Positions 23,417-31,988 of a stretch of DNA of 64,000 bases are shown piece after piece. The position numbers and the translations under genes are program-made. The DNA lies in assembly GCF_003096035.1 (NCBI RefSeq), contig NZ_CP029186.1, forward strand, positions 3,919,547-3,983,546. Direction: 5' to 3'. Within the stretch, counting starts at the first letter, position 1. Each line of letters opens with the position of its first letter. The notes beneath the pieces are model-generated. The model saw only the letters and a list, made by a program, of their open reading frames with translations. It did no database searches and was not told the DNA's origin. The DNA comes from Flavobacterium album. GTDB taxonomy: Bacteria > Bacteroidota > Bacteroidia > Flavobacteriales > Flavobacteriaceae.

Positions 23417-24787
23417 TTATTCAATCAGTTCGACCAACAAAGAGCATGCCCCGCCAACATAGGTGGTATTTGTATCTGAAACTGTAGGACGTACGGATAT
23501 TTTCTGGTAAGCGTTGCAATTCACCATGACCGTTTTTTCTATGGTGGTAAGGCTATTGTTTGACAATCTTTCTACCGAATAGCTTCCGGGAACAGAGGTG
23601 GAGTAATCCAGATAGAGCATAAAGCCTGCATTTAATGCTGAGCCCCCCGATTTAGTGAGTCCGAGAGTGTAGGTTATCCTGTAGATACCGGCTTTCGGCA
23701 GCGTTATCCCATCTGTTTCAACGGTAACTCCATTGGAAACCGTTGCTGTAGGAAGGCTCACATTAGTATACTGGTTAAGGGCCTGTCCGCTTCCGGAATA
23801 ATAAATTTGTCCATATACTTTAGTTGCTTTTTGCCAGGACGCCTTGCCTGCAGCATCGCTGGTAAGCACATACCCGTTTGCCTGCGTTCCGTCCGTAAGC
23901 TTGAATGTCCCATTCACATGTAGGCGGGTGTCGGGGGTATTGGTACCGATACCCACTTTATTATCCGCGTTCGACGAGCTCCCTAAAATGACCGAATTTG
24001 CCTGTGTTGCTGTTGCCTGGAAACCAATAGCCGTGGCATTTTGACCGGAAGCCGAAGCTTCGGTCCCAAAAGCTCCTGCCTGATAGGCCGTTGCAGCCGC
24101 ACCATATCCTACAGCTGACGTATTATTTTGCGTGGCGGAGGAATTCATTCCAATAGCCAGTGACTGATATCCTGTGGCAGAAGCAGAATAACCGCCTGCA
24201 AAGGCATTATTGGACGAAGCCGTTGAGCCATATCCTATGGCTGAAGAGCGGTATCCCCCCGCATTCGATGAAATGCCCAGTGCCATCGCTTCTGTGTTCA
24301 CTGCAGAGGTTGCCCCGCTTCCTATAGCGATACCTTTGGTGTCATTGGCTAAAGCGTTTATCCCTAACGAAATGCCGCCCCCGGGATGGAGTTTGCCCAT
24401 GAGCAGGTTGTTCACTTTAATGGTGAAGGGGTTATAATTAAGGGTTCCTATAAAATTCCCGGATCCGGCGGTATTCCCCGCAACACCCCATGAAGGGCCT
24501 GTCACGGCAGATGCAAGGAGTGGTTTCCAGCTGCTGTCCCAGTAATAAAACCCGGGGAGCACATCGTTTTGGGAAACAGTATTGTACACCAGCAGGCCGG
24601 CAGCAGGCGAAGGCACCGTAACTGCGTCTGTGGTAGACACCAGGGAAACACGCGGGATAAGCAGCCCTTTGGAAGAGCTTTTTAGTTCCAGCACCGCAGA
24701 AGCGTTCGGCGTGATTGTACCAATACCTACCTGTGCATAAAGGCCTGAGAACAATAAGCAAAAAACGAACGTTATAACAGATTTCAT
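23417..24787 (-). CDS. YadA-head-like surface protein with C1q-like C-terminus
   Basis: A 456-residue secreted protein. The signal peptide (MKSVITFVFCLLFSGLYAQ) is followed by the Bacteroidota motif VGIGTITPNASAVLELKSSSKGLLIPR. Residues 145-275 are about nine imperfect 14-residue repeats of trimeric adhesin head type (AIGYGSTASSNNAFAGG, AIGMNSSATQNNTSAVG), which normally fold as a left-handed beta-roll. A short linker (VGIGTNTPDTRLHVNG) leads to a jelly-roll-like C-terminal domain of about 130 residues. There is no YadA membrane anchor, and no type IX domain was recognised. It is probably an exposed structural or adhesive protein. Confidence 0.8.
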   Translation of the reverse strand: MKSVITFVFCLLFSGLYAQVGIGTITPNASAVLELKSSSKGLLIPRVSLVSTTDAVTVPSPAAGLLVYNTVSQNDVLPGFYYWDSSWKPLLASAVTGPSWGVAGNTAGSGNFIGTLNYNPFTIKVNNLLMGKLHPGGGISLGINALANDTKGIAIGSGATSAVNTEAMALGISSNAGGYRSSAIGYGSTASSNNAFAGGYSASATGYQSLAIGMNSSATQNNTSAVGYGAAATAYQAGAFGTEASASGQNATAIGFQATATQANSVILGSSSNADNKVGIGTNTPDTRLHVNGTFKLTDGTQANGYVLTSDAAGKASWQKATKVYGQIYYSGSGQALNQYTNVSLPTATVSNGVTVETDGITLPKAGIYRITYTLGLTKSGGSALNAGFMLYLDYSTSVPGSYSVERLSNNSLTTIEKTVMVNCNAYQKISVRPTVSDTNTTYVGGACSLLVELIE

Positions 24788-25113
24788 ATAATATGTTTAC
24801 ATTAATAAATTACCGGAGGGGGCCGGGCATACAGAAGCAGGGGGCAGCCTGCGTGGCAAAACTATTATATGCGGTAAAACTATCCACACCAGAAGTAACA
24901 ACAGGCGGGAATGCGGTAACAAATGAATGTATTTGAATATATAGCGGCGGGCTAATCCTATACTACTTTTAAAATAGACGCGAATCTAACATTAGCAGAA
25001 ATTTAATCCCGCATAAATGACGGTGAATATTGCAATAGTATTGGGAGTAATTGTATTGGCTGCAATACACTATATAAAGATTGCTGTCAGCCATTCCGGG
25101 ATGGGCTGCTGCC
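24788..25113. other. Intergenic region between two minus-strand surface-protein genes
   Basis: About 330 bases without a credible gene. On the minus strand TAGTTTTG (24864-24857) fits the -7 consensus and probably serves the YadA-like gene. An ORF at 25017 on the plus strand runs through the next terminator and is not believed. Confidence 0.5.
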
Positions 25114-25145
25114 AAAGAAAAACGCCATTGACTTGCAATGGCGTT
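25114..25145 (-). terminator. Terminator of the secreted endonuclease-family gene
   Basis: AACGCCATTG (25121-25130), loop ACTTG and CAATGGCGTT (25136-25145), with an A-rich left flank that becomes the T-tract on the minus strand. Confidence 0.85.
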
Positions 25146-25167
25146 TGGTATATTTTAGCGTATCAGC

Positions 25168-26847
25168 TTATTCTTTCACAAACTTTGCATTCCTGTTGCC
25201 GATCTTCAAAATATAGACACCGGAAGGCAGTGCACTAACATTAACAGAGCTGCTGTTGTTTAATTTTTCATGAACTATCAGCCTGCCGGTAAGGTCATAA
25301 ATAGCTGTATTGGTATCTTCTAATGTACCCTGAACAGCGATATTCAGTTCGCTTTTCACAGGGTTGGGGAAAATTGTCCACGAACTTACGGCATAATCAC
25401 CATGCTCCGGATTAGAAAGTGTTGAGAACTGGAACCTTGCGCTCATAGGCAAATGGTCGGATGTAGTACTGTAATAACCGGCAATGGTTTGGGGTACACT
25501 TATTTCCTGTGCGGCGCTGTCCGTTACATAATTGCCTATCAGTTCATTGGAGATAATAATATTCTCAATAATCGGGTGAATTCCCCAGTCGGTATCGGCA
25601 TCAACAATATCCTTGCTTATGCCGGTATAATTGGTAGTATCATCCATAAAATTCTTATATGGTGAAATGCTGCAATTGCAATTGTTGCTCGAAGTCCCGA
25701 TGAGATAGTCATTAAAATCGCCAATTACTATCAAATTCTTAGTATTGTAAGCGCTTCCGTCAAGTATTCCTTTTAGCCCTTCAGCGGCTCCTTTCCTGCG
25801 GGTGTAGCTCTCGCCATTATCGTTATTATCTTCTGCTTTGGCATGGATGTTTATAAGCGAAACCGGAATTAATGTGGTGCCCGCAACAAGCTTTACATTA
25901 TAAAGCACCGGAAAGCGGCCGTTTGTCCAGTTATACGAATAGGTATTGCCCTGCGAGCCATTCCCGTTGCTTAACTCCAAAGAATTGACAAGCTGCACTT
26001 TTGATTTTTTGTAAATAATACCCTGCCTCTGGTTGCAGTCGCCTGTATTGGAAGGCACAATGGCTCCACCCCACTCATTTCCTAATAGCGTAAGCAATGT
26101 AGCGATAGAAGGCTGCGAAGATGTATTGATAACTTCCTGGATACAGTAAATATCCGAGTCCATAGTGATCATTGCCGCGGCAACGTTGTTGATCTGCTGG
26201 GTTTCGTTAGTTGGGCCAAATTGCGTGCATCCGAGCCATTCGGTATTCCAGTTCGTTATTTTGAAAACAGCAGTGTTTGGGTCTTCGCCTGTGACTTTCA
26301 CGTTCTTTATTTCCCATGTGGCGCTTTGGGATGCACTGCTCTTATAGCGGAAAGCAATACGTGAGTTGGCCGATTTTGCCGCCGCAGGGATAACAAGCCC
26401 GCCTGACGATACATAATCCCAGGCGTTTGCTATACTTTGGTTGAGCCCAAGGTCTACCCATTGCGTGGTGGCAGGGTTGCCGGTATAATTGGCCGTTGCA
26501 AATGCTTCATACCATCCCTGGTCGAGGCCGGCATTGACCAGCGCTCCCGGGCCGCGTGTATGGCTGAAGGAGAGCTGTGCGTTGTTCGCCTGCAAAAGGT
26601 TCATAGGTGAGCTGATAAGCCAGTCTTCATTTGCAAAGCTCTGCCCTCCTGAATACCCGCTGCACACCGCGCCATATTGCGCACTGAAATTCCATGTTTG
26701 CGTACCCGTTACGCTCACAGCTGTAAACGTATTAAAGCTTTGCTGTGTCAATAATGTCTCGTCAAGTATCGTGGTTTGCGCATTCAGCTTGCTAAAGCCA
26801 AAGCAAAGGCATGCCAGCACAATAATAAGTCGGTTGAATTTTTGCAT
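25168..26847 (-). CDS. Secreted endonuclease/exonuclease/phosphatase-family protein with type IX sorting domain
   Basis: A 559-residue protein exported by the type IX system. The signal peptide ends near SKLNAQ (residue 24). Residues 30-195 are a beta-sandwich resembling cleaved-adhesin domains. Residues 200-485 are an EEP domain with ITNWNTEWLG, the QEV metal Glu, NIHAKA, GDFNDY and the terminal SDHLPM. The last 75 residues (TIFPNPVKSELNI, then LPSGVYILKI) form a type A sorting domain. The start at 26847 is used because it begins the signal peptide; the promoter at 26900-26931 excludes the in-frame codon at 26934. The role may be nucleic acid or phosphate scavenging, by inference. Confidence 0.9.
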   Translation of the reverse strand: MQKFNRLIIVLACLCFGFSKLNAQTTILDETLLTQQSFNTFTAVSVTGTQTWNFSAQYGAVCSGYSGGQSFANEDWLISSPMNLLQANNAQLSFSHTRGPGALVNAGLDQGWYEAFATANYTGNPATTQWVDLGLNQSIANAWDYVSSGGLVIPAAAKSANSRIAFRYKSSASQSATWEIKNVKVTGEDPNTAVFKITNWNTEWLGCTQFGPTNETQQINNVAAAMITMDSDIYCIQEVINTSSQPSIATLLTLLGNEWGGAIVPSNTGDCNQRQGIIYKKSKVQLVNSLELSNGNGSQGNTYSYNWTNGRFPVLYNVKLVAGTTLIPVSLINIHAKAEDNNDNGESYTRRKGAAEGLKGILDGSAYNTKNLIVIGDFNDYLIGTSSNNCNCSISPYKNFMDDTTNYTGISKDIVDADTDWGIHPIIENIIISNELIGNYVTDSAAQEISVPQTIAGYYSTTSDHLPMSARFQFSTLSNPEHGDYAVSSWTIFPNPVKSELNIAVQGTLEDTNTAIYDLTGRLIVHEKLNNSSSVNVSALPSGVYILKIGNRNAKFVKE

Positions 26848-27173
26848 ATGTAAATAAGGGTATCGTTCGTTCAAAAATGATTCTGTTAATAATTTCCGGC
26901 AAATATATACGAAATTGGGTAAATGCCTCAACAATATTATAGTACACCAGCATCACCAGCCGGAAGTTATAGTATTGGCACAAAAAAGCACTTCTTTAAA
27001 ATCCTTTTCCTTTATATTGAAAACCCTGAAATCCTTAATAATTGCTAGCATTTTCATTCGTATGAGAATCAAAATGACGGTAGTATCAACGGCTTATAAT
27101 GTATATTATAAAAAGGTTAATTTATTTTGAAGTCAAAATTTAAGCTGAACCCATATCAAACCAACCAACAACC
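26848..27173. other. Intergenic region between two minus-strand genes
   Basis: About 325 bases. The left end carries the leader and promoter of the secreted nuclease-like gene. The rest is AT-rich, with no ORF of coding character, no clear terminator for the pseudouridine synthase gene and no repeat family recognised. Confidence 0.5.
26900..26931 (-). promoter_or_regulatory. Promoter of the secreted endonuclease-family gene
   Basis: On the minus strand, TTG (26931-26929), 21 bases and TATATTTG (26907-26900). The leader would be about 45 bases. The position settles the gene start at 26847. Confidence 0.8.
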
Positions 27174-28859
27174 TTAAAACTCCTCACTCACCTCAAACTT
27201 CATCATCTCGCCTGTTACCGGATGGATGAATTCAAGATACGCCGCATGCAGGTGCAGCCTGTCCGCAGCCGTCCCGTAGAGGTTATCGCCAACAATAGGC
27301 GCGTTCAGTCCGTCTTCGTGCGCGGCATGCATACGGAGCTGGTGCGTGCGGCCTGTAAGCGGCCAGAAATGGACTTTGGTAGTCCTTTCTTTCCGTTCGA
27401 TGACTTTCCATTTTGTTATGGCCTTTTTACCGAATTCGAAGCAAACCAGCTGCCTTGGCCTGTTATCCAGGTCGCCCCGCAACGGAAGGTTTATCTCCCC
27501 TCCCTCTTCTTTTATTACTTTTGAAAGCAATGCAGTGTATCGCTTGGTTACGGTTCTTTTCAGGAATTGCTTCTGGATATCCTTATGGGCTTCCTTCGTT
27601 TTCGCCACCACCAAAAGCCCCGATGTTGCCATATCCAGCCTGTGGATGATAAGCGGCTCGATAGTAACGAACGCTGCTTTCAATCTTGAATATACCGAAT
27701 CATAGATGTTGATACCGGGAACAGAAAGCAGCTCGGCAGGCTTGTTTACGATCACAAAGCTATCATCTTCATAAATGATATCCAGCTCTTTACCTTCGCC
27801 CGGATTGTTCAAAAGCGGGTCTTCGTCTACTTCCATACCTTCCAGCATGTGGGCCAGGATAGGCTTGCATTTCCCGGTACACGCCGGATAGAACTGCTTG
27901 TGCTGCCTGATCTCGGACTTTGGAGGCGCACCCCACCAGAATTCTGCCATGGCAATGGGCCTATAACCATTCAGGAAGGCATGCTGCAACAGCTTGGGTG
28001 TCGCGCACTCCCCGGCGGCGGCAGGCGGTTTGCCAAAAACGGTATCGCTGAAAATCGCCTGCAGGCTTTTCTTTTTGTTGTGTATGTTCAGGAATTCGTA
28101 TTGCTCAAAAAGCTGTTGTTGCAACGCTGCCGACTTTTCTTTACGTTCCTTTTTAAGGGCATCGATCTGTCCGTCCAATTCGGCCAGGGCAGACCGCGCT
28201 TCGTCCAGGCGTTGCTCCCAATACCTTGCAAGGAGCCGGGACTGGTGCCTGTCGTTCAGGCTATGGCGTACCAGATAGGCTTCCAGCCGTGCAAAATGCT
28301 TTTCGCTGAGTAGTTTCCGCTGCTCTTCCCTAAGTTCTTTACGTTCGGCTTTACTGCGCTTTAGTTTGTCTTTAAGGGCAGCGGTTTCCTTTATGGATTC
28401 AGAAGATAACTGTTCAAACTCCCGCTTAAGGGCAATATAATGTTCGTCAGTCTCTATTTCCTTTACCTTATCATTGATGGTGTTGAGGATGTTTTGCTCT
28501 TTAAGGAAGAAGCTGTTCTCGATCAGCATATCGAACACCGGCGGCACAAAACGTGAATGCTCATTAGTCCCGGCCAACTTTCCGGAAAAAGCAGATAAAT
28601 AGCCGAGTTTTCCTTTCTTATCCTCTATTACCAGCACACCAAACATTTTCCCGATAACAAGCCCCTGACCATTTTCTGAAAGCCCGAAATTATGGTCCAG
28701 GTCCGCATCGCTTTCCAGATAGTCCTGTAATTCTTTCGCTGCGATATTTGCTAACGGATGCGGTTCGTAAAAAAAAGGAAAGGTAAACCGTTCCGGCAGC
28801 GCTATCCCTTGTATGGCACTGTCAGAAAAATAGGAAATATAATTTTGGCTGCTATCCAA
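27174..28859 (-). CDS. RluA-family pseudouridine synthase with long N-terminal extension
   Basis: A 561-residue protein. Residues 345-555 form an RluA-type RNA pseudouridine synthase, with DDSFVIVNKPAELLSVPG and the catalytic HRLDMATSGLLVVAK (Asp essential), then LPLRGD and GRTHQLRMH. The first 340 residues are family-specific: an N-terminal segment (FPFFYEPHPLA), a charged coiled coil (residues 120-260) and two Cys in FYPACTGKCKP. Initiation is at TTG (28859), since the codon before it is an in-frame TAG and the next Met is residue 72. It modifies uridine in rRNA or tRNA; the site is not predictable from sequence. Confidence 0.9.
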   Translation of the reverse strand: MDSSQNYISYFSDSAIQGIALPERFTFPFFYEPHPLANIAAKELQDYLESDADLDHNFGLSENGQGLVIGKMFGVLVIEDKKGKLGYLSAFSGKLAGTNEHSRFVPPVFDMLIENSFFLKEQNILNTINDKVKEIETDEHYIALKREFEQLSSESIKETAALKDKLKRSKAERKELREEQRKLLSEKHFARLEAYLVRHSLNDRHQSRLLARYWEQRLDEARSALAELDGQIDALKKERKEKSAALQQQLFEQYEFLNIHNKKKSLQAIFSDTVFGKPPAAAGECATPKLLQHAFLNGYRPIAMAEFWWGAPPKSEIRQHKQFYPACTGKCKPILAHMLEGMEVDEDPLLNNPGEGKELDIIYEDDSFVIVNKPAELLSVPGINIYDSVYSRLKAAFVTIEPLIIHRLDMATSGLLVVAKTKEAHKDIQKQFLKRTVTKRYTALLSKVIKEEGGEINLPLRGDLDNRPRQLVCFEFGKKAITKWKVIERKERTTKVHFWPLTGRTHQLRMHAAHEDGLNAPIVGDNLYGTAADRLHLHAAYLEFIHPVTGEMMKFEVSEEF

Positions 28860-28931
28860 CTAATTTTTTTTCGCGAAAATAATGCAATATTCGCTTAGTG
28901 CAGACGCCAAAGCAATTTTAACGCAATGTTT

Positions 28932-28962
28932 TTGGAAGCCTTGCCATGATAGCTTATTTTTG
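28932..28962 (+). promoter_or_regulatory. Promoter of the DUF6642-like gene
   Basis: TTG at 28932-28934, 20 bases, TATTTTTG at 28955-28962, 11 bases before the ATG at 28974. Nearly leaderless. Confidence 0.8.
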
Positions 28963-28973
28963 AGTACTACATT

Positions 28974-29531
28974 ATGGATGATAAATTTATATTCTGCCTC
29001 GAAGCAGTCCCCGATACAGAAACAGGTACTATCACAGAAACCGTCAGGAATTTAGAACAACTGGCTTTCGAACAGGGCATTGACAGCATTTACAAAACAT
29101 GCGATACCATCGAGGGGCTGGAGGAAAGCCTGAACGCATTGCTGTATAATGACCATAACTTCAGGAATTATGAGATCATTTACCTGGTGATGCAGGGCGA
29201 AGGCAATACCATCTGCCTCAACGATTATTACTACAGCCTCGAGGAAATTGCCGAAATTTTTGAAGGAAGGATGAGAGGGAAGATCGTGCATTTCGCCAAC
29301 GCCAAGGTTTTGGACCTGACAAGTGAGGAAGCCCAATATTTTTTAGACATTACCGGGGCAAAAGCTGTATCGGGATACGGTACGATATTCGACACGATTA
29401 CCAGCAGTAACCTCGACAAGGCTTTCTTCAGCCTGTTTGAAGATGAGGACAATGTGGTGGAGATCGTAAAAGAGCTTCATGAAAAGCATTATGCGCTCTG
29501 CAGGCTGCTCGATTTCCGGTTGTACTATTAA
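28974..29531 (+). CDS. Conserved protein of unknown function (DUF6642-like)
   Basis: A 185-residue soluble acidic protein. It starts MDDKFIFCLEAVPD and contains a run of predicted alternating strands and helices (YEIIYLVMQGEGNTICLND, then KIVHFANAKVL and FLDITGAKAVSGYGTIF), reminiscent of a CHAT-like or caspase-like Rossmannoid fold. The order looks like that of the family labelled DUF6642, but this is from memory. No His-Cys dyad could be assigned. It has its own good promoter and is divergent from the pseudouridine synthase gene. Function is unknown. Confidence 0.75.
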   Translation: MDDKFIFCLEAVPDTETGTITETVRNLEQLAFEQGIDSIYKTCDTIEGLEESLNALLYNDHNFRNYEIIYLVMQGEGNTICLNDYYYSLEEIAEIFEGRMRGKIVHFANAKVLDLTSEEAQYFLDITGAKAVSGYGTIFDTITSSNLDKAFFSLFEDEDNVVEIVKELHEKHYALCRLLDFRLYY

Positions 29532-29565
29532 ATTCATACGGTTTTTCTCATCTTTTAAGATGCTT

Positions 29566-29600
29566 TTGGTAATTCTTTCTTTTTATTTAAATTATATTTG
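29566..29600 (+). promoter_or_regulatory. Promoter of the AI-2E transporter gene
   Basis: TATATTTG at 29593-29600 with TTG at 29566-29568 (spacing 24, slightly long). The TTG codon at 29602 lies right behind the -7 element and cannot be in the transcript, so the ATG at 29626 is the start. Confidence 0.65.
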
Positions 29601-29625
29601 ATTGAACCCACCAAGGATCCTTACT

Positions 29626-30741
29626 ATGAGACAAACTGTACAATTCCCTTTTTACGCAAAATTAGCCCTATCGCTATTTATAGTCATTGCTATTACCGCT
29701 ATTCTTTATATTGGGCAGTCGGTTATCATACCGCTGCTGATGGCTTTGCTGTTTGCGATCCTGCTCCGCCCGGTTGCTAACTTTATGCAGACAAAAATGC
29801 GGCTGCCCCACGTGATCGCCTGCCTGCTAACGGTCATATTGTTCGTTTTCTTCTTTGCCGTGATCTTTTACTTTATATCCGTCCAGATCATTGATATGGC
29901 CAACGACTGGAATACCATGAAGGCCAATCTGATGCATCATTACCATAACCTGCAGGAATATGTAAGGGACAATTTTAACCTCAACAAGACCGATCAGGAA
30001 AAGCTAATTGAAAAAGCCGCCGATGGCTCGCTTGATTCAGGCAAACAGATCGTGGGAACTACGCTGCTATCTTTTTCCGACACCATGATGAACATGGTAC
30101 TCGTGCAGGTATACATATTCCTTATACTGCTCTACAGGACACACTTTATTAAATTCCTCTGCAAATTATTTGACCAAAAACACCACCAGACGCTGCAGGA
30201 AATTCTCGGCACCATAAAGGTTTCGGTGCAAAGCTATATTGTTGGGCTGCTCATTGAGTTTGTCATCGTGTCTGTGCTTACCGCCATCGGGCTAATGATC
30301 ATCGGGGTAAAATACGCCATCCTTCTTGGGGTCATAACAGGGCTGCTCAACCTCATACCTTATATTGGCATCCTAATCGCCGGAGTGCTCACAATAATAG
30401 CCTCTCTCACAGGAACTGCCGATACTTCTATCATCATTGGCATCATTGTGGTAAACGTTGTGGTACAGCTGATCGACAATAACCTGCTTGTACCGATGAT
30501 CGTAAGCTCGAAAGTAGAGATCAATGCGATAGCCTCCATTGTGGGGATCATCATTGGGGGAATGCTGGGCGGCATTTCGGGCATGTTCCTGGCCATACCG
30601 CTGATGGCCATCATGAAAGTTATTTTCGACAGGATCGATGCCGTTGAGCCGTGGGGTTATTTATTAGGCGACGACCTGCCCCGTACGTTCAAATGGCGTA
30701 AAAAGAGGAAACCGCAACCTACCGATGCCCCGGAGGCGTAA
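29626..30741 (+). CDS. AI-2E family transporter
   Basis: A 371-residue polytopic membrane protein of the AI-2E/YdiK-PerM family. It has hydrophobic spans in the first 90 residues (LALSLFIVIAITAILYIG, PLLMALLFAILLRP), a soluble middle segment with long amphipathic helices, and a C-terminal bundle containing the family motif GVKYAILLGVITGLLNLIPYIG and GGISGMFLAIPLMAIMKV. Some relatives export autoinducer-2 and others are Na+/H+ antiporters, so the substrate is open. The start at 29626 is fixed by the promoter. Confidence 0.9.
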   Translation: MRQTVQFPFYAKLALSLFIVIAITAILYIGQSVIIPLLMALLFAILLRPVANFMQTKMRLPHVIACLLTVILFVFFFAVIFYFISVQIIDMANDWNTMKANLMHHYHNLQEYVRDNFNLNKTDQEKLIEKAADGSLDSGKQIVGTTLLSFSDTMMNMVLVQVYIFLILLYRTHFIKFLCKLFDQKHHQTLQEILGTIKVSVQSYIVGLLIEFVIVSVLTAIGLMIIGVKYAILLGVITGLLNLIPYIGILIAGVLTIIASLTGTADTSIIIGIIVVNVVVQLIDNNLLVPMIVSSKVEINAIASIVGIIIGGMLGGISGMFLAIPLMAIMKVIFDRIDAVEPWGYLLGDDLPRTFKWRKKRKPQPTDAPEA

Positions 30742-30825
30742 ATGTGAAAATTACCCTAATAATTAAGGCTTTAAATATACTGTAACATTTTATCGCCGTA
30801 AATTAGTCTCACTAAGTATTTGACC

Positions 30826-31254
30826 ATGGAAATGACAGAGCAGCTTTTCTGGCTATTCGTACTGGCAATCCCAATATCCTGCGTGGCTTGGACGGTCACA
30901 CATGAAGAGATATTCAGGGAGCCTCGGGAATATTGCGTGGGACGGAGCAAAAACGGGCGCAGCATGTTCGAACGGAAATTCTTTTACCTTTTCACCTGCG
31001 AATATTGCTTCAGCCATTATATCACGATTATTTTTATTGCAATGAGCGGCTTTCATTTGCTGCTTGATGACTGGCGGGGCTATATCATTGCGGGCTTTGC
31101 GCTGGTTTTTGTGGCCAATGCCTACATGAGCGCCTTTGCATTGCTGCGCCAGGCCATCAAAAAGGAAAAGACTGAGATAAAGGTAATGCAAAAAAGCGTC
31201 GACACTGAGGAAAGCATCGCGGAGTTGTATAAAGGCGACAATGAGATACGATAA
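30826..31254 (+). CDS. Small membrane protein of unknown function
   Basis: A 142-residue protein with a first hydrophobic span (residues 7-26, LFWLFVLAIPISCVAWTV). A short charged part containing two cysteines follows (FTCEYCFSHY), then two further spans (about 65-110). The C-terminus is charged and probably cytoplasmic. The CxxC-like CEYC and nearby His resemble membrane proteins that sense or bind a metal, but no family was recognised. The ATG at 30826 is preferred to the in-frame TTG at 30820. It is followed by a terminator. Confidence 0.75.
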   Translation: MEMTEQLFWLFVLAIPISCVAWTVTHEEIFREPREYCVGRSKNGRSMFERKFFYLFTCEYCFSHYITIIFIAMSGFHLLLDDWRGYIIAGFALVFVANAYMSAFALLRQAIKKEKTEIKVMQKSVDTEESIAELYKGDNEIR

Positions 31255-31317
31255 ATCATTCCTGTAAAACTGCTGTTATCCGGCCGGTTACCCTCTCCTC
31301 CATCCATGCAGGGAAAT

Positions 31318-31346
31318 AAAAAATCCCTCCGACGGGAAGGATTTTT
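31318..31346 (+). terminator. Terminator after the small membrane-protein gene
   Basis: An AAAAATCC/GGATTTTT stem (31319-31326 and 31339-31346) around a 12-base loop, with poly-A and poly-T flanks. Confidence 0.75.
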
Positions 31347-31403
31347 ATTCAATAAAACTCATTTTTTATCTTTAAACCGGAAAGTTTTACAACTTTACCT
31401 AAA

Positions 31404-31430
31404 CAAAAACTCCCCGCTATTGCGGGGAGC
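31404..31430 (-). terminator. Terminator of rpsT
   Basis: CTCCCCGC (31410-31417), TATT loop, GCGGGGAG (31422-31429), with an A-rich left flank giving a T-tract on the minus strand. Confidence 0.9.
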
Positions 31431-31455
31431 TTGTATACTATCGTGTGGCTTCTGA

Positions 31456-31707
31456 TTAAAGAGCCGCTACGTGCCTTGTAAGTTTTGATTTAAGGTTTGA
31501 AGCCTTATTAGCGTGAATGATATTCTTCTTCGCCAGTTTGTCAATCATAGAGATAACAGAAGAAAGTTTCTCTGAAGCCTCACTCTTATCAGTAGCCATA
31601 CGTATTGCTTTGATAGCGTTACGTGTAGTTTTATGCTGATACCTGTTCAACACCCTTTTCTTCTCGTTTGTCCTTATTCTCTTTAATGCTGACTTATGAT
31701 TTGCCAT
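31456..31707 (-). CDS. rpsT: 30S ribosomal protein S20
   Basis: An 83-residue, strongly basic protein beginning MANHKSALKRIRTNEKKR and containing KAIRMATDKSEA and the C-terminal KSKLTRHVAAL, the bS20 family pattern. It binds 16S rRNA early in 30S assembly. On the minus strand it lies 37 bases downstream of two tRNA-Glu genes with no separate promoter seen, so it may be expressed with them. A strong terminator follows. Confidence 0.97.
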   Translation of the reverse strand: MANHKSALKRIRTNEKKRVLNRYQHKTTRNAIKAIRMATDKSEASEKLSSVISMIDKLAKKNIIHANKASNLKSKLTRHVAAL

Positions 31708-31744
31708 TTTTTCTTAACTTAATCTCGTTATTAACTTTTTATTG

Positions 31745-31816
31745 TAGTCCGTAGGGGAATCGAACCCCTGTTACCAGGATGAAAACCTGGCGTCCTAACC
31801 CCTAGACGAACGGACC
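31745..31816 (-). tRNA. tRNA-Glu (anticodon TTC), copy 1
   Basis: Reading the minus strand: acceptor GGTCCGT pairs with ACGGACT, anticodon loop TTTTCAT gives TTC, and the T arm is GGGGTTCGATTCCCC. 72 bases, CCA not encoded. Confidence 0.96.
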
Positions 31817-31836
31817 ATTGTCCTCTTTGAAATTTG

Positions 31837-31908
31837 TAGCCCGTAGGGGAATCGAACCCCTCTTGCCAGAATGAAAATCTGAAGTCCTAACCGATAGACG
31901 AACGGGCC
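31837..31908 (-). tRNA. tRNA-Glu (anticodon TTC), copy 2
   Basis: Minus strand: acceptor GGCCCGT pairs with ACGGGCT, anticodon loop TTTTCAT. It differs from the other tRNA-Glu in the acceptor, D and anticodon stems, so the pair has diverged. First gene of the tRNA-Glu/tRNA-Glu/rpsT unit. Confidence 0.95.
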
Positions 31909-31931
31909 ATTTTGTTTCTCTAATGCGGATG

Positions 31932-31961
31932 CAAAAATACAACTATTTTTTATTTTCGCAA
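31932..31961 (-). promoter_or_regulatory. Promoter of the tRNA-Glu pair (and perhaps rpsT)
   Basis: Minus strand TTG (31961-31959), 19 bases, TATTTTTG (31939-31932). It lies 24 bases before the first tRNA-Glu. Confidence 0.8.
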
Positions 31962-31988
31962 GAGGTAAACAAAAAAATATTTAAAATT

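Noticed and set aside
23844..24437. Possible CRISPR-like periodicity in the minus-strand surface-protein gene
   Set aside because: The periodicity comes from 14-residue protein repeats of the YadA-head type; the DNA repeats are imperfect and lie in frame.
25017..25238. Plus-strand 73-codon ORF
   Set aside because: It runs through the clear terminator of the nuclease-like gene and into its antisense strand, with no promoter or homology pattern.
26915..27130. Plus-strand 71-codon ORF in the intergenic region
   Set aside because: Its composition is not coding-like, it starts within the promoter of the minus-strand gene and has no recognisable motif.
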